A DNA stretch of 64,000 nt. Origin: Lepus europaeus. Taxonomy: Eukaryota; Chordata; Mammalia; Lagomorpha; Leporidae. The number at the start of each line of letters is the position of its first letter. The stretch's first letter is position 1. The notes beneath the pieces are model-generated. The model was not told the origin of the DNA and made no database searches. It worked only from the letters and a program-made list of their open reading frames with translations. Shown in pieces: positions 36,125 through 47,481 of the stretch. A program made the position numbers and the translations under genes. The DNA lies in NCBI RefSeq assembly GCF_033115175.1, contig NC_084831.1:74843502-74907501 (forward strand), given 5' to 3'.

Positions 36125-36420
36125 AGTTCATTCTTGGACACGTGCTTATTCCATAGTAGCACTTGGCACATGAAGGTTGTAGAGATACAATAGTGAATAA
36201 ACCAAATTCCCTGCACTTAGGGGGCTTACATCGCAATAGAGAAGAAAGAAAATATTGAAGAATGTAAAATAGTGAAAGTCAGTGATTGGAAGAATGAAAA
36301 GTCTCAGGGTTAGATAATACCTATGAGAACTATTTTAGATAGAATGGCTGAGGTTCTCTCTGAAGACATGACATGTGAGCAGAGATATGAATGAGCCAAC
36401 AGGGAAGAAACATAAAAGAG
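36125..36420 (+). repeat. Ancient interspersed repeat, class uncertain
   Basis: 'cagtgattggaagaatg', 'tagatagaatggctgaggttctctctgaagacatgacatgtgagc' and 'gagatatgaatgagccaac' are typical of an old mammalian repeat that I remember but cannot assign confidently to L2 or an old L1. Confidence 0.5.
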
Positions 36421-37150
36421 TACAGACGCTTTGCTTTTGCTTTTTCATGAATGAATTTTATGTCTTCAACTTCACAAAAATGGGCCTATTTCTTTATTGA
36501 TCTCCCTCCTCATTCCATGCGAAGGAAAAGCATTTGAGTTCTCTTTAACAGTATCTTTCACAAGCCCCAGCTCATTCTGTGCTTTAGTCTTGCTGAAATT
36601 TTTATAGGTCTATGCTACCTTCATATATTTGTACTTGATTATCTGTCCCCTTTTACCATCTTTTGCACATGCTGTTTTAAATTCAGAGCCTGTCAGTGAG
36701 TCCCTGAGCAGCACACTGGTTTCTTTAGTTTCCTCACCATTTTCTTGCTCATTAGAATCATTTGTGTTTGCATAGGCAGAACACTGCTTAAATCAAACTC
36801 TAAGAGCGCATGGTTGCTTTTCCCCAAGGTTCCAATCATTTCCATTTTACCTACTGGTTTCTGTCAGAATTGGGTCCTGAGCAGGAGTTCCCCTTAATGC
36901 TTACTCTGTCTTCTGGGAAATAAAATTATCAGCAAGGCCGGTCAAGAAATTGTCGGTGTTTTGCTTTCGAAGGAATGAAAGTTTCTACAGATACTTGGAG
37001 ACTGAAAATCCCTAACACCAAGATATGTTGCTGCTCTGCCAATTTGGTAGTGTGCACTGAATACGCCTCCTCCTCTCTCTCCTTGTGCCTGGAAGGTCTG
37101 TAGTGCATTCACATAGTGCTATCACTTCTCTATGTTTCTCATTATATACA
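36421..37150. other. Unclassified non-AT-rich block
   Basis: About 700 bases have more even composition than the flanks, ending at a (TA)n tract (37145-37163). No reading frame is convincing on either strand. It could be an untranslated-region retrocopy, an old repeat, or unique conserved sequence; I could not decide. Confidence 0.35.
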
Positions 37151-37614
37151 CATATATATATATAGATTTTTCTCCGGTGTTCTTCCATCCATAGGTTCTT
37201 GGATTTACATGTGGGTTCACAGCTTCTAACTTGCAGGGACTACCCCTCTACCTCTCAATCAGGTGGATCAATTTAAACTAGAGTAGATTACAAATGAAGC
37301 TGTTCACATAACCAAGCTCTATATCCAGGAAATCAGGAAGCTGCCTTCTAGTTTAATCTTAACAAGCAGCATGAAATAGTAAAATGTTCTGGAATCGAAG
37401 TGGATTCTATTCCTCACTGAACCATGGAGAGTCAGGAGAGGTGTTTGACAAACTAAAGATTTATCACATTAGAAATGAAGGCCTTCCCCTCCCCCACTAG
37501 GTTTCATTATTTTATATGTAGGACTCTTATAAGACCTACAGTGAGCAGTAAATATATCATTTATTATAACTTCGAAATAAATGTCATTTATTGGGCTGAA
37601 GGGTGAAAGCCGTG

Positions 37615-37728
37615 GACTCTCTACTTTTACCGATGAGCAAACCATGGCTTTAAAAAGTTACTTGATGTCTCTAACCTCTCACAGCTGGTTGGGGACAGCA
37701 CCACAACTACATGACAGGTTCCTTTTCC
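37615..37728 (-). repeat. MIR SINE, antisense
   Basis: 'ctacttttaccgatgagcaaacc', 'aaaagttacttgatgtc', 'cacagctggttggggacagc' follow the reverse complement of MIR. Confidence 0.72.
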
Positions 37729-37769
37729 TTAGGCCAGTAAATTTCACCCCTACTTACCAGGTTACCTTC

Positions 37770-37935
37770 TACTGGTAGCCCGGAGATTTACTTCTGCTTT
37801 TGTGAAATGGAAATAATGCCATCTGCCCTTCCTACCTCACAGAATGAGGTGAGAAAAGAAGGAGAAAACGAGTGGTGTGTAATAATAATGGTTGTGTAAG
37901 GTGGTATTATGATGATAATGACTTTAATGATTTAA
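37770..37935 (+). repeat. MIR SINE
   Basis: 'tgtgaaatggaaataatgcca', 'cctacctcacagaatgaggtgag', 'gtaataataatggttg' and 'tattatgatgataatg': sense MIR 3' half, directly after an antisense MIR. Confidence 0.72.
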
Positions 37936-38129
37936 TCGGTGAGTTTCTGTGGATGTTTTTCCTTCTCGTTTAAGTGGTTTGCATTTTAAATTCTAGCCAG
38001 TGTTGAAATGTGCTTACTTCCCGTTGTAGATTTAACAACCTGCGGGCTGCATCGCCCCCCATGGAAGGAGAAGCCTAGGTTTTGGCTTGCCTGAGCCCCG
38101 GGTGGTAATCCTGCTGCTGTCACTCTCCC

Positions 38130-38240
38130 GTGCGTGACAATACATTCTTTTAATCTTTCTGATTTCAGTTTTCTCATCCGTTAAAGGGATAAGCGTTCCT
38201 ATCTCTTACAGTTGTGAGTGCTGATACAAAAGGCTCCGTA
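38130..38240 (+). repeat. MIR fragment
   Basis: 'tctgatttcagttttctcatc' and 'cgttaaagggataagcgttcc' match the sense MIR core. Short and diverged. Confidence 0.6.
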
Positions 38241-38295
38241 TAGGTGGCTGTTTTTGTTTTAATGTTTTCTTTTCTGTTTTCCTCCTTCCTCGGAG

Positions 38296-38392
38296 TGTGA
38301 GCTTCTTGACAGCAGACACTATTTATCTATCTTTGTATTCCTACAGTCAGGCACTCAATATCTACACAGTATGTTTGTTGAATGAATTATTT
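38296..38392 (+). repeat. L2 3' end
   Basis: 'gagtgtgagcttcttgacagc', 'ttgtattcctacagtcaggc', 'actcaatatctacacagtatgtttgttgaatgaat' is the standard order of an L2 3' terminus. Confidence 0.82.
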
Positions 38393-38589
38393 ACCAAGGT
38401 GAACAACATGGAGTGGGTCTGAGGGTGGCAGCATTTTGTAGGTCAAGGTTTTTCCAATTGTACCCTTAACACCACAACACAGAAGCTTTTTTCTTGAGAT
38501 GCAGCAGAAGTTGCGCTGATGATGCAGTTATAGCTGAGGGTGAATGTTACCCCTCATGCTGCCTTTTAAATTTTGTCAATTAAAAATAT

Positions 38590-39497
38590 TTTTTTTAACT
38601 TTTATTTAATGAATATAAATTTCCAGTGTACAGCTTATGGATTACAATGGCTTCCCCCTCCCATAACTTCCCTCCCACCCACAACCCTCCCCTCTCCCGC
38701 TCCCTCTCCCCTTCCATTCACATCAAGATTCATTTTCAATCCTCTTTATATACAGAAGATCAATTTAGTATAAAGATTTCAACAGTTTGCACCCACATAG
38801 AAACACAAAGTGAAACATACTGTTTGAGTACTAGTTATAGCATTAAATCACAATGTACAGCACATTAAGGACAGAGATCCTACATGAGGAGCAAGTGCAC
38901 AGTGGCTCTTGTTGTTGACCCAACAAATTGACACTCTAGTTTATGGTGCCAGTAACCACCCTAGGCTGTCGTCATGAGTTGCCAAGGCTATGGAAGCCTT
39001 CCAAGTTCCCCGACTCTGATCATATTTAGACAAGGGCATAAAAGACAGAGTGAGGATAGTAACCAATGATCCTAAGAGTGGCATTTACCAGGTTTGAACA
39101 ATTATACAGCATTCAGTGGGGAAGAGGACCATCAGTACACACAGGTTGGGAGTAGAGCCATTGGTGGTAGAGTAGAGGTTATGATTACAAAGGAATGAGG
39201 CCCAAGTGTGCTAGACAGGGTCTAGAACAAAGGACAGAGTCATTATTAGATGTGCTAAGAAAGGTGCTGTCTAAGCTACAATTAAGTTTTCTGATTGAGA
39301 GGCAAATAGAACCTGACAGAAGGGGCTTGATAATAATCTGGTGGGCTTTAGGCCTTGTAAGTTAAGAGGCCCAGACCTATCTATCTCTTCACATGGGGTA
39401 TATCCTAAGGGAGGTGTGAACCTCCTAGGGGAAGGCACTCTGTTGACTTTCATTACTTGGCTGGCCTGGGAGGAGAGCTGGCCAGGTAAAGGCAGGT
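38590..39497 (-). mobile_element. 5'-truncated L1, 3' region, antisense
   Basis: Read on the minus strand this is the longest L1 copy here. It runs from about 39,497 through a segment shared with 13,627-13,803 (here 39,115-39,290) and a segment shared with the 23.2-kb copy (38,590-39,030), ending in 'ttcattaaataaaagtt'. The C-rich block at 38,655-38,718 is the complement of the G-rich stretch typical of this 3' UTR. No intact ORF2 is present. Confidence 0.92.
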
Positions 39498-39805
39498 GGC
39501 TGAGAGAGAAACAGAAAGATATCCCATCTATTGGTTCATTCTCAAATGCCCACAAGCACTGAGCTGGGGTAGACCCGGGAATGGGGAACTCAGTTCAGGT
39601 CTCCCACATGGATAGCAAGGATCCAACTACAAGAGCCATTAACTACCAGAGCCACCACTGCTGCCTCCCAGGACCTGCATCAGCAGGAAGGTGGAATCGG
39701 CAGCTGGAGCCCAAGATAGAAATCAGGTCCTTAGATGTGGTACTCCAATGTGAGACCTGAGCATCCTAACGTATGTGTTAACTATGAGGTCAAACACCCA
39801 CTTCC
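39498..39805 (-). repeat. C-SINE lacking its tail
   Basis: It starts within the GA part ('agagagaaacagaaagatatcc'), has 'ttggttcattctcaaatgccc' and an older-type body, and its head ends near 'gaggtcaaacacccacttccc'. The A-tail is absent where it meets the L1, suggesting a deletion or a junction between the two. Confidence 0.82.
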
Positions 39806-41240
39806 CTAGCTTGTTTAATTAGAGCAAATATGCTATGTAAGATTGTTTTTAAAGGGAAAGATTTTTCAGTTAAAATAAAGCTAAAACAAGATATGTAGCT
39901 GGACTGTATAAAGGCTTTAAAAGGAGTCTTCAAGACACAACGTGTACCATTCTTTTTACCATTAGGCACCTAAGGCACGTTAACCACTCTTGTGCCACAA
40001 TTTCTTTACTTATCATAGGGCTGACAGCATTTCAGATTGGTTGTAAATGGGCAGGAAGATATCACATGCGCACCTGCTGTTTCCCAAGTTATTTGGCCAG
40101 GGATACAGAAGTTGGATGCAGGTGGCTGCATGTAGCAGGAGCAGGTGCATGCAGACCAGCATACCTTGGCTTGCCTTTTCTCTTCCTCTGGTTCCCTATG
40201 GGCCACACAGCTGCCAGGGACATGACTGCCAGAGTTTTAAACTCAAACAGAACCACGGCCTACATATGTCCCTATAAGGAAATGTTTATGAACATAAATG
40301 TTTATATACCAGAAGTAGGCTGGTATAAACAAGAGAGCCTCTCATAGGCAGGATGGGGAGGAGCAGGCAAAGTCAGAGCCAAGTGTCTCTGAATAGTGTC
40401 TCTGCTTCCAGTTCCTAGTGTTCCCATCTCCCTAGAGGTTTATTTGGAAATCAGAGTGGGAGTTGTGCTAAAATACTTAACAATGTGCAAATGATTGGGG
40501 CTGGGCAGCAACAGGTCAGAACAGATGTTGGTCATAAACTACCAGCAATTCCTGCCAGTGTACACCGGCTGAATGCCAGCCCTGAAATAAAGTAATATTA
40601 ATATGTCCTCACAAAATCCGCCATATGAAAGGTACTGGATTCATATTTAGTCCCTACTTTGCTCCTCTCTGCCTTTAGAATTAACTCCAATAAAAACAAA
40701 AATGACAAATCCAAGAAGAAAAAAATCCCAAGTAGCGCAAGAAGTCAACATTATTATTTTATTAGTGTAATCTATTAATGAGGGAATACTTTCTAATACA
40801 AAACCCATTTGTAGTTTACAGTAAAGTGGATATACTTTAAAAATATATTGTAAACCATTCACTGAATTAGAAGCTTGCTGTTAACCAATAACATATCTTA
40901 CTTATACCCATGACTTATCACTTCTCTCTTTCGAGTTTATCGTTTTCCCTGCAAAGAATGGCTAATACATTAAACTAATTAGACTCTATCAGTTGCTTTA
41001 AAGCAACGCTTCCCTGGAGTTGACAGTGGAAACAGGGAACACTCTACCAAAAATCATTTGGATCTTTCTCCCTTCCCTAAAATTTGCAGATTTTGGTGTT
41101 CTCCTCCGAAGAATCTTTGAAAGAATGAGCCATGTGAAGAATGTGTAGGATTCCTTAGATTACTTACCCAAAAACCAAAAAGTTGAACTAGGCTTTGAGG
41201 AGTTTTATTGATTAAGACAACAGAGATACAAGGAAAGACA
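39806..41240. other. Stretch without recognised gene
   Basis: About 1.4 kb of mixed composition. Positions 40,040-40,250 are richer in G and C, with overlapping short open frames on both strands but no recognisable domain. No RNA gene was found. Confidence 0.4.
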
Positions 41241-41584
41241 AGGGCCAATGTTGTGGCACAGAGGGTTAAACTGCCTCTTGCTAAGCTGGTACCCCATATC
41301 GGAGTGCCAAATCCAGTTCTTGCTGCTCTGTTTCCTATCCAGCTCCCTGCTAATGTGCCTGGGAAAGCAGAGCAAGATGGCCCAAGTATTTGAGCCCCTG
41401 CCACCTTTGGGAGATCCAAATGGAGTCTCTGCTTCCCGGCTTTGGCTTGGCCCAGCCCTAACTGTTGTGGCCATTTGAGGAGAGGCAATTAGGGAACTGA
41501 AGATCTAATTCTCTCTTTGCCTCCCCCCAAGCCTGACTCCTGCCACTCTGACTTTCAAATAAATATAAAGCTTTTTAAGAAAGA
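41241..41584 (+). repeat. C-SINE, first of three in a head-to-tail run
   Basis: The head is 'gggccaatgttgtggcacag', the body includes 'gcaagatggcccaagtatttg', the CT part is interrupted ('ctctctttgcctccccccaag'), and the tail is 'aaataaatataaagc'. Confidence 0.92.
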
Positions 41585-41587
41585 GAG

Positions 41588-41858
41588 GGGAGTTGGCATT
41601 GTGGCATAGCTGGTAAAGCTGGTGCCTGTGGCATCAGCATCCCGTATCAGAGCTGGTTCATGTCTCAGCCGCTCCACTTCTGATCCAGCATCTTGCTAAT
41701 GGCCTGGGAAAAGCAACAGCAGAAGCTTCAACCTGGCCCAGCCCTGGACCTTTTGGTCATCTGGGGAGTGAACCAGCAGTAGATGGAAGCTTCTCTCTCT
41801 GTCTCTCCCTCTCTCTCTCTCTCTCTGTAACTCTTTCAAATAAATAAACAAGCTTTTG
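41588..41858 (+). repeat. C-SINE with internal deletion, second of three
   Basis: The head is 'ggggagttggcattgtggcatag'. The 'gcccaagtacttgggcc' block is missing between 'aaaagcaacagcagaag' and 'cttcaacctggcc'. Then come (CT)n and 'aaataaataaacaagc'. Confidence 0.9.
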
Positions 41859-41917
41859 AAATAATAAATGTTAGATGCTTTAAAATTAAATTAAATTAAA
41901 AAAGAAAAGGGAATAGT

Positions 41918-42199
41918 GGGGGTGAACACTCAGCCCAAAGGTCAAGACATTGGCTAAGATGCCTGTGACACACATCGGAGTTCCAGGGTTTGATTTTTGG
42001 TGAACTCCTGACTTTAGCTTCCTGCTGGTGCTGTTCCTGGTGGGCAGCAGTGATGTTCAAGTGGTTGGATTCCTGTCACCCACGTGGCAGACCTGGACTG
42101 CATTTTCCAGCTCCTGACTCCACATGAGGCCATCCTCTGCCGCCACAGGCATTTGTGGAGATGGACCAGCAGATGGGCTCTCTCTGTCTTTTCTAAAAA
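41918..42199 (+). repeat. C-SINE, older type, third of three
   Basis: The diverged head 'gggggtgaacactcagccc' leads into 'gtggagatggaccagcag' and 'tctctctgtcttttctaaaa'. Its A-rich tail passes into the (GGAA)n microsatellite. Confidence 0.82.
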
Positions 42200-42298
42200 A
42201 AAGAAAGAAGGAAGAAAGGAAGGAAGGAAGAAAGAAAGGAAGGAAGAAGGAAGGAAGGAAGGAAGGAAGGAAGGAAGGAAGGAAGGAAGGAAGGAGGA
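42200..42298 (+). repeat. (GGAA)n polypurine microsatellite
   Basis: About 100 bases of GAAA/GGAA, pure (GGAA)n from about 42,249 to 42,292, seeded from the tail of the preceding SINE. Open frames on either strand over it are low-complexity artefacts. Confidence 0.95.
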
Positions 42299-42627
42299 AA
42301 TGGATGTTTGCATTAGAATAAAACAGAACTGTATCTACTTGAATAACAGAGAAAAGATAAAGGGAAGGCAAGTAATTGAGCAGACTCACCACTTAAGGAG
42401 TTTTTTCTGGTCTCATCATCACATGATGTTTGGGCTGGGCATTGAGAATCCCAAGACAGTTTTCTCTTTGTGTGTCTGTTAAAAAGCATAAAGACAAACT
42501 TGCGGCTTAGACCTATCATGTATGTGGGCATGCATTGCCTGTACTAACTTTACTCGCTTTGAAATTGTCAGCCTAGTTTCTCTTTGCCTTGGCATTTTTA
42601 TTCTTATTTTCAAAAATTTCTTATTGT
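42299..42627. other. Spacer without recognised feature
   Basis: Unique-looking sequence between a microsatellite and a SINE. Confidence 0.4.
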
Positions 42628-42937
42628 TGGGGCTAGCTTTGTGGTGTAGCAGCTTAATCTGCTGCCTGCGATGCCAGCATCCCATATGGGCACCAGTTCT
42701 GGTCCCAACTGCTCCACATCCAATCCAGCTCCTTGCTAACTTGCCTGGGAAAACAGTGGAAGATGCCCAGGTCCTTGGGCCTCTTTACCCTTGTGGGAGA
42801 CCTGGAAGAAGCTCCTGGCTTTGGCTTGGTCTTGCCCTAAGTGTTGGGGCCATTTGGGGAGAGAACCAGTGGATGGAAAACTTGTGTTTCTCCCTCTCTC
42901 TCTCTCTGTAGCACTGACTTCCAAATAAATAAATACT
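42628..42937 (+). repeat. C-SINE, full length
   Basis: The head is 'ttggggctagctttgtggtgtag', the body includes 'atgcccaggtccttgggcc', (CT)n is at 42,890-42,908 and the tail is 'aaataaataaatac'. Confidence 0.94.
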
Positions 42938-43387
42938 CTTTTTTTTTAATCTTATTATTTATAAATCTTAATACTTTTTGGAGCCTGACTGTGAATATGT
43001 AAATAAATACTGGGATTCCTAACAGATAAATAATCGTATTCACTTGTGTTTCAGAGAATAATAAGTTTAACAAGGTGTTTTTCTAATATCCCTTTGAGGT
43101 CAGAAAGTCATGGATTTAGGTAAAAACTGAGTACTTTTGATTAACGGAGAACAAAAATCATAAACTATGGACATAAGACCCTTCAAAAGTATATCTTGAA
43201 ACCATTAAAAGTGCCAGCAACACTAGCATATACAAGTTGATAGAAATTTTATGTAGTCAATATAAAATTTTATGTAGCCAGCATAAAGTCAAAATGTACC
43301 AGACAATTCTTTGGTGCAATATAACACAATAAGTAAGCTAGAATGTTAACAAGTTGGTACACATGAGCTTGTATAATATTGTGCATT
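42938..43387. other. AT-rich spacer
   Basis: No gene or named repeat. A short direct repetition 'attttatgtag' occurs at 43,245 and 43,267. Confidence 0.4.
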
Positions 43388-43403
43388 TATGTAGTGGCAT
43401 TTT

Positions 43404-43705
43404 TTTTTTTTTGACAGGCAGAGTGGACAGTAGAGGGAGACAGAGAGAAAGGTCTTCCTTTTTGCCGTTGGTTCACCCTCCAATGGCCGCCGCGGTAGGT
43501 GCGCTGCGGTCAGCGCACCGCGCTGTTCCGATGGCAGGAGCCAGGTGCTTATCCTGGCCTCCCATGGGGTGCAGGGCCCAAGCACTTGGGCCATCCTCCA
43601 CCGCACTCCCTGGCCACAGCAGAGAGCCGGCCTGGAAGAGGGGCAACCGGGACAGGATCGGTGCCCCGACCGGGACTAGAACCCGGTGTGCCGGCGCCGC
43701 AAGGC
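43404..43705 (-). repeat. Young-type C-SINE with perfect 16-base target-site duplication
   Basis: The duplication 'tatgtagtggcatttt' at 43,388-43,403 and 43,706-43,721 is exact. The element runs from its A-tail (T run) to 'gtgccggcgccgcaaggc'; about 35 bases of the tRNA head are missing (5' truncation during insertion). The perfect duplication and CpG-rich body mark it as recent. Confidence 0.97.
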
Positions 43706-43769
43706 TATGTAGTGGCATTTTGAAAAACTATCAACTATTGTATGCTATCAACAGTACCAAAATAATTAC

Positions 43770-44005
43770 ACTTATTCAAAGAGTTATTATGTGTCAAATG
43801 CTACCTGTATTAATTCATAGCACCCTTTCAACAACACTATAATACAAGTGTAGTTATTATTCCTCATCTATAAAGAAAGGAACAGTTGAAGATGAGCATC
43901 CAAACTTGTTCAAGAACACACAGCATGAAAACACTGGAGCTGTGATCTAAGCTCAGGTAGTCTGGGTTAAACCCTAAACTTGTAAGTTGTGGTGCTCTTC
44001 CAAAA
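43770..44005 (-). repeat. MIR SINE, antisense, near full length
   Basis: 'ttattatgtgtcaaatgctacctg', 'attattcctcatctataaag', 'aaacttgttcaagaacacacag', 'ctgtgatctaagctcaggtag' and 'gtggtgctcttcc' follow the reverse complement of MIR from end to end. Confidence 0.85.
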
Positions 44006-45261
44006 ATTGGGAACACAAGCATCTTAAAATTAACATTGACCATAGTTAAGTGAATCTACATCATTTTGTTTTATAAGGGCCTTTCCAGATTTTTCAAGGT
44101 AAGGGAGAAAGAAAGATTAATCTTCTTCACTTGTATAGTTTTTATTTTTAAAAGTAAGATCTATGACTTCTTTCAAAAGATGTGTCAAACGCTTCAACGG
44201 ATGTGTTTCAAAATGTGTGCAGAACAAAGTGATTTCAAATGTTATTTAGCAAAATTTTTGACTGTACCAAATTGTAGAATTTTAAGTAAGAAGTTAATAT
44301 AAAGCATTTCAGTTAAGTGTGGCTTCCTAGGATGCTTATTAAGCATCATGAAAAGAAATTCCACTTTTCAAGTATAGGTGTTCTGTTGAGTCAAATTAAT
44401 AGTAAAAAATGTTTCATATTTGAGTATGATCACAGACTAAGTTAATTGGGCAAATTAACTACCCAATTTTATGCATTGGCTATATACCTTTTATCTTTTG
44501 ATTGAGTAAGAAAAGTGAAAACAGAAGACAAAATTTTTGTGAAATAAATACTATGGTTAATAGGTAGTAAATTTTATTCTTGTTGTTTATTACAGACTTG
44601 CTCTGTGGGAAAAAAAAAAAAACCTCTGTTATGAAGGGTGACCAATCATATATGCCCGTATCAGTCTTCTGGTTTACAGGATATTATTCGTAATGATTTA
44701 TTTTTAAATGGAAACTGTGCCAAAAATTAACAGATATAATTGTTCTGATAAAGTTTTAATAGTGAAGCTGTTTAGATAATTCTTTAGTCAAATAGTAAGC
44801 AGGTGTTTTGTGTGCTCTGAAACAAATTAAGTTAATTTCAGTAGTTAATTGAAAGTTTCATAAAACTATGAAACAGAGGAGACAAGCATTTGAATAAGAC
44901 TACTACAATGAGCAAAGATTCTTTTCAGAAATTCTATATGACATAATGATATAAAAGATATTATGGAAATAAAGTAATTTATAGTAATTTAGAAAGCTAA
45001 CATGTTCAATACAGACGCTTCTCATTTTGTGAAGAAATCTATTATGACCATATTTTCCAGCTGGCATGCTTATATAATGCTTTGATTTGTAGCAAAACTA
45101 AAAATTTGTATATAAAAATCCAAAATATAAAATTAGGAATAATGGTAATAATACTAATAATATTTACCAATAAGAAACAGCACAAGTTTGAAATATTGAA
45201 AATAATGATTAGGTTACTAGATCATCTCAATGCTAATATTCCTTATTAAAAAGAATAATTC
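44006..45261. other. AT-rich stretch without gene
   Basis: About 1.25 kb. The 78-codon frame at 44,066-44,302 has no recognisable domain. An A run lies at about 44,611-44,622. No repeat could be named. Confidence 0.4.
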
Positions 45262-45558
45262 TTTTTATATTTATTTTTTATTTATTTGAAAGGCAGAATT
45301 GCAGAAAGAGGAAGAGAAACAGGGAGTGAGAGTGAGAGAGATCTTCCATCTGCTTGTTCACTCCAAATGGCTGAAATAGCCGGAGCTGGGCCAGGCTGAA
45401 GCCAGGAGCCCAAAATTTCTTCTGGGTCTCCTACATAAGTGCAGACACCCAAGTACTTGGGCCATCTTCCGCTGCTTTTTCAGGTGCGTTAGCAGGGAGC
45501 TGGATTGGTGCTCCTATGGCATGCTAGGCCATATACTAGGCCACAATGCTGGCCCCGA
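45262..45558 (-). repeat. C-SINE
   Basis: The tail is 'tttattttttatttatttgaaagg', followed by a mixed GA tract; the head 'ctaggccacaatgctggcccc' is shortened by a small internal deletion near 45,515. Confidence 0.91.
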
Positions 45559-46433
45559 AAAAGATAATCTTAAGAATTTTTGCAACATATCTGGAACCAT
45601 CAATTATATCTAGCACTTTTTATTGAAGCCTTGGCTTCATTTCTTTAAAAAAAATTGTGTTTATGTCTGTTAACGTTGTGTGTCTCAATTATTTAACTAT
45701 GTCTACTGAACAACATTGATTAATCCTTGCTTCTGTTGGGTTGAAAAAGTCTCATTTCTTTCATGTGCCCTCCCTTGGTAAAATATGTTAAGAGATTTCA
45801 AATAATACAAAAATAATCAGAATCATCATTTGCTTCTGTCACAATATCTTTCCACGAGTCCTAGAAAGAGAAGGACGTGCAATAGCAAACATCCGTGGAA
45901 GAGTAGTGGGAAGTGGTGGCCAGTGGGGAGATAAAGACAAAACTGGTGAATGTGAATAGGTGTATAATTAGAAAATTAGACTAGGCCAATCAATAAGAAT
46001 AAAGGGGCAGTATGACTTCAATATGAGCTATAAAGTAGGACCACAAATGAGGCAGTATATATGTAAATCCTTTGAACTCAGTAAAGCACCATTACTACTA
46101 CTCAATACATTTCTTCACGTCTTTCATATATATTGACAGCATAATTCACTTATTCGTTCAACATATAAATTATTCACCATCAGAGCTCAAAAATTAAACT
46201 GTTGACAGGGCCAGGAAGAAAAAGTTCATGAGTGAAAGGCAGTTGAGTCAAACCTAGAATCCTTTAACTCCATGTCCCACTTTATAGAGATGCTGAACAC
46301 AACTTCACTTTCCTTTCATTCTAGCTTTAAAATACAGCGTAAAACATGATCACAAATTGGTGATTCATGGCACAAGATCCTTTACCTTGATTTTGAGCAG
46401 ATAATGAGGAATAGTGGAGAATGTAGTTGAGTT
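45559..46433. other. Stretch without recognised gene
   Basis: AT-rich; no named repeat or RNA gene. An MER- or L2-like relic is possible but unclear. Confidence 0.4.
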
Positions 46434-46453
46434 AGAGTGTGTGTTTTGTTTAA

Positions 46454-46700
46454 GCTGGCGCCGCGGCTCAATAGGCTAATCCTCCACCTGTGGCGCCGGC
46501 ACACCGGGTTCTAGTCCCGGTTGCCCCTCTTCCAGGCCAGCTCTCTGCTATGGCCCAGGAGTGCAGTGGAGGATGGCCCAAGTCCTTGGGCCCTGCACCT
46601 GCATGGGAAACCAGGAGGAAGCACCTGGCTCCTGGCTTCGGATCAGTGTGATGCGCCGGCTGCGGCAGCCATTGGAGGGTGAACCAACGGCAAAGAAAGA

Positions 46701-46734
<34 letters not shown>

Positions 46735-46767
46735 ACTGTCCACTCTGCCTGTCAAAAAAAAAAAAAG
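46454..46767 (+). repeat. Young-type C-SINE with perfect 20-base target-site duplication
   Basis: Exact 20-base direct repeats flank it at 46,434-46,453 and 46,768-46,787 (both begin 'agagtgtgtg'). The element is nearly full length, starting 'gctggcgccgcggctcaatagg' and ending 'gcctgtcaaaaaaaa'. A 17-base part of the usual head-to-body segment is missing near 46,520. Confidence 0.97.
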
Positions 46768-46869
46768 AGAGTGTGTGTTTTGTTTAAAAAGGAGAGCCTC
46801 TCCTGTTGACTTGTAGGACAAATATTGCCAGATCTTTCCATTTTTTTTCAGAAGGTGGAAATGTATATT

Positions 46870-47225
46870 TACTTTTATTTTTTTTTAAATTTCACTTATT
46901 TATTTGACAGATTTACAGAGAAAGAGGGAATGAGAGAGAGAGAGAAGGAGAGAGAGAGAGAGAGAATCTTTCATCTGCTGGTTCACTCCCCCAATGCGTG
47001 CAGCATTCAGGGCTGGGCCAGGCCAAAGCCAAGAGCCAAGAGTTTCATCTGGGTCTCCCACATGAGTGCAGGGACCCAAGGACTTGGGATGTCCTCAGTT
47101 CTTTCCCAGGCATATGAGCAGGGAGCTGGATCAGAAGCAGAGCAGACTTGACTCCAACTGGTGCTTCAAAATGGGATGTCAGTGTCACAAAGCAGCTTAG
47201 CCTGCTGCACCGTAATGCTGGCCCC
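46870..47225 (-). repeat. C-SINE
   Basis: The tail is 'tttcacttatttatttgac', GA tracts are at 46,931-46,966, and the head ends 'caccgtaatgctggcccc'. It stands tail-to-tail with the young copy at 46,454. Confidence 0.92.
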
Positions 47226-47339
47226 TGGACATTCATATTTTAAATGGAAGCTTCCTGAGTTTAACAGTTGACAAACAACTGAAGACTGTGTGAACCCACA
47301 TATAGGGTGCAAACAAATCACATTTGTTTGCTAGCTTTT

Positions 47340-47481
47340 ATACAGGCTAACAGTTTGAGACCTTTATTGTATGCTGTGCTAAGCACTGGGCATATTAACT
47401 TTAGCGTCAAAGGAGCTTACAGTGAGCTAGGAGGTCTACTAAACATTTAAGAGAGTGAGGTATAGTAAGTGCTATGATAAT
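47340..47481 (+). repeat. Ancient interspersed repeat fragment, class uncertain
   Basis: 'atgctgtgctaagcactgggc', 'aaaggagcttacagtgagctagg' and 'gtaagtgctatgataat' belong to an old mammalian repeat; the same family may be present at 36,125-36,420. Confidence 0.5.

Noticed and set aside
42084..42482. 132-codon frame with a repeated KEGR-type tail
   Set aside because: It crosses an old SINE and the (GGAA)n microsatellite; low-complexity artefact.
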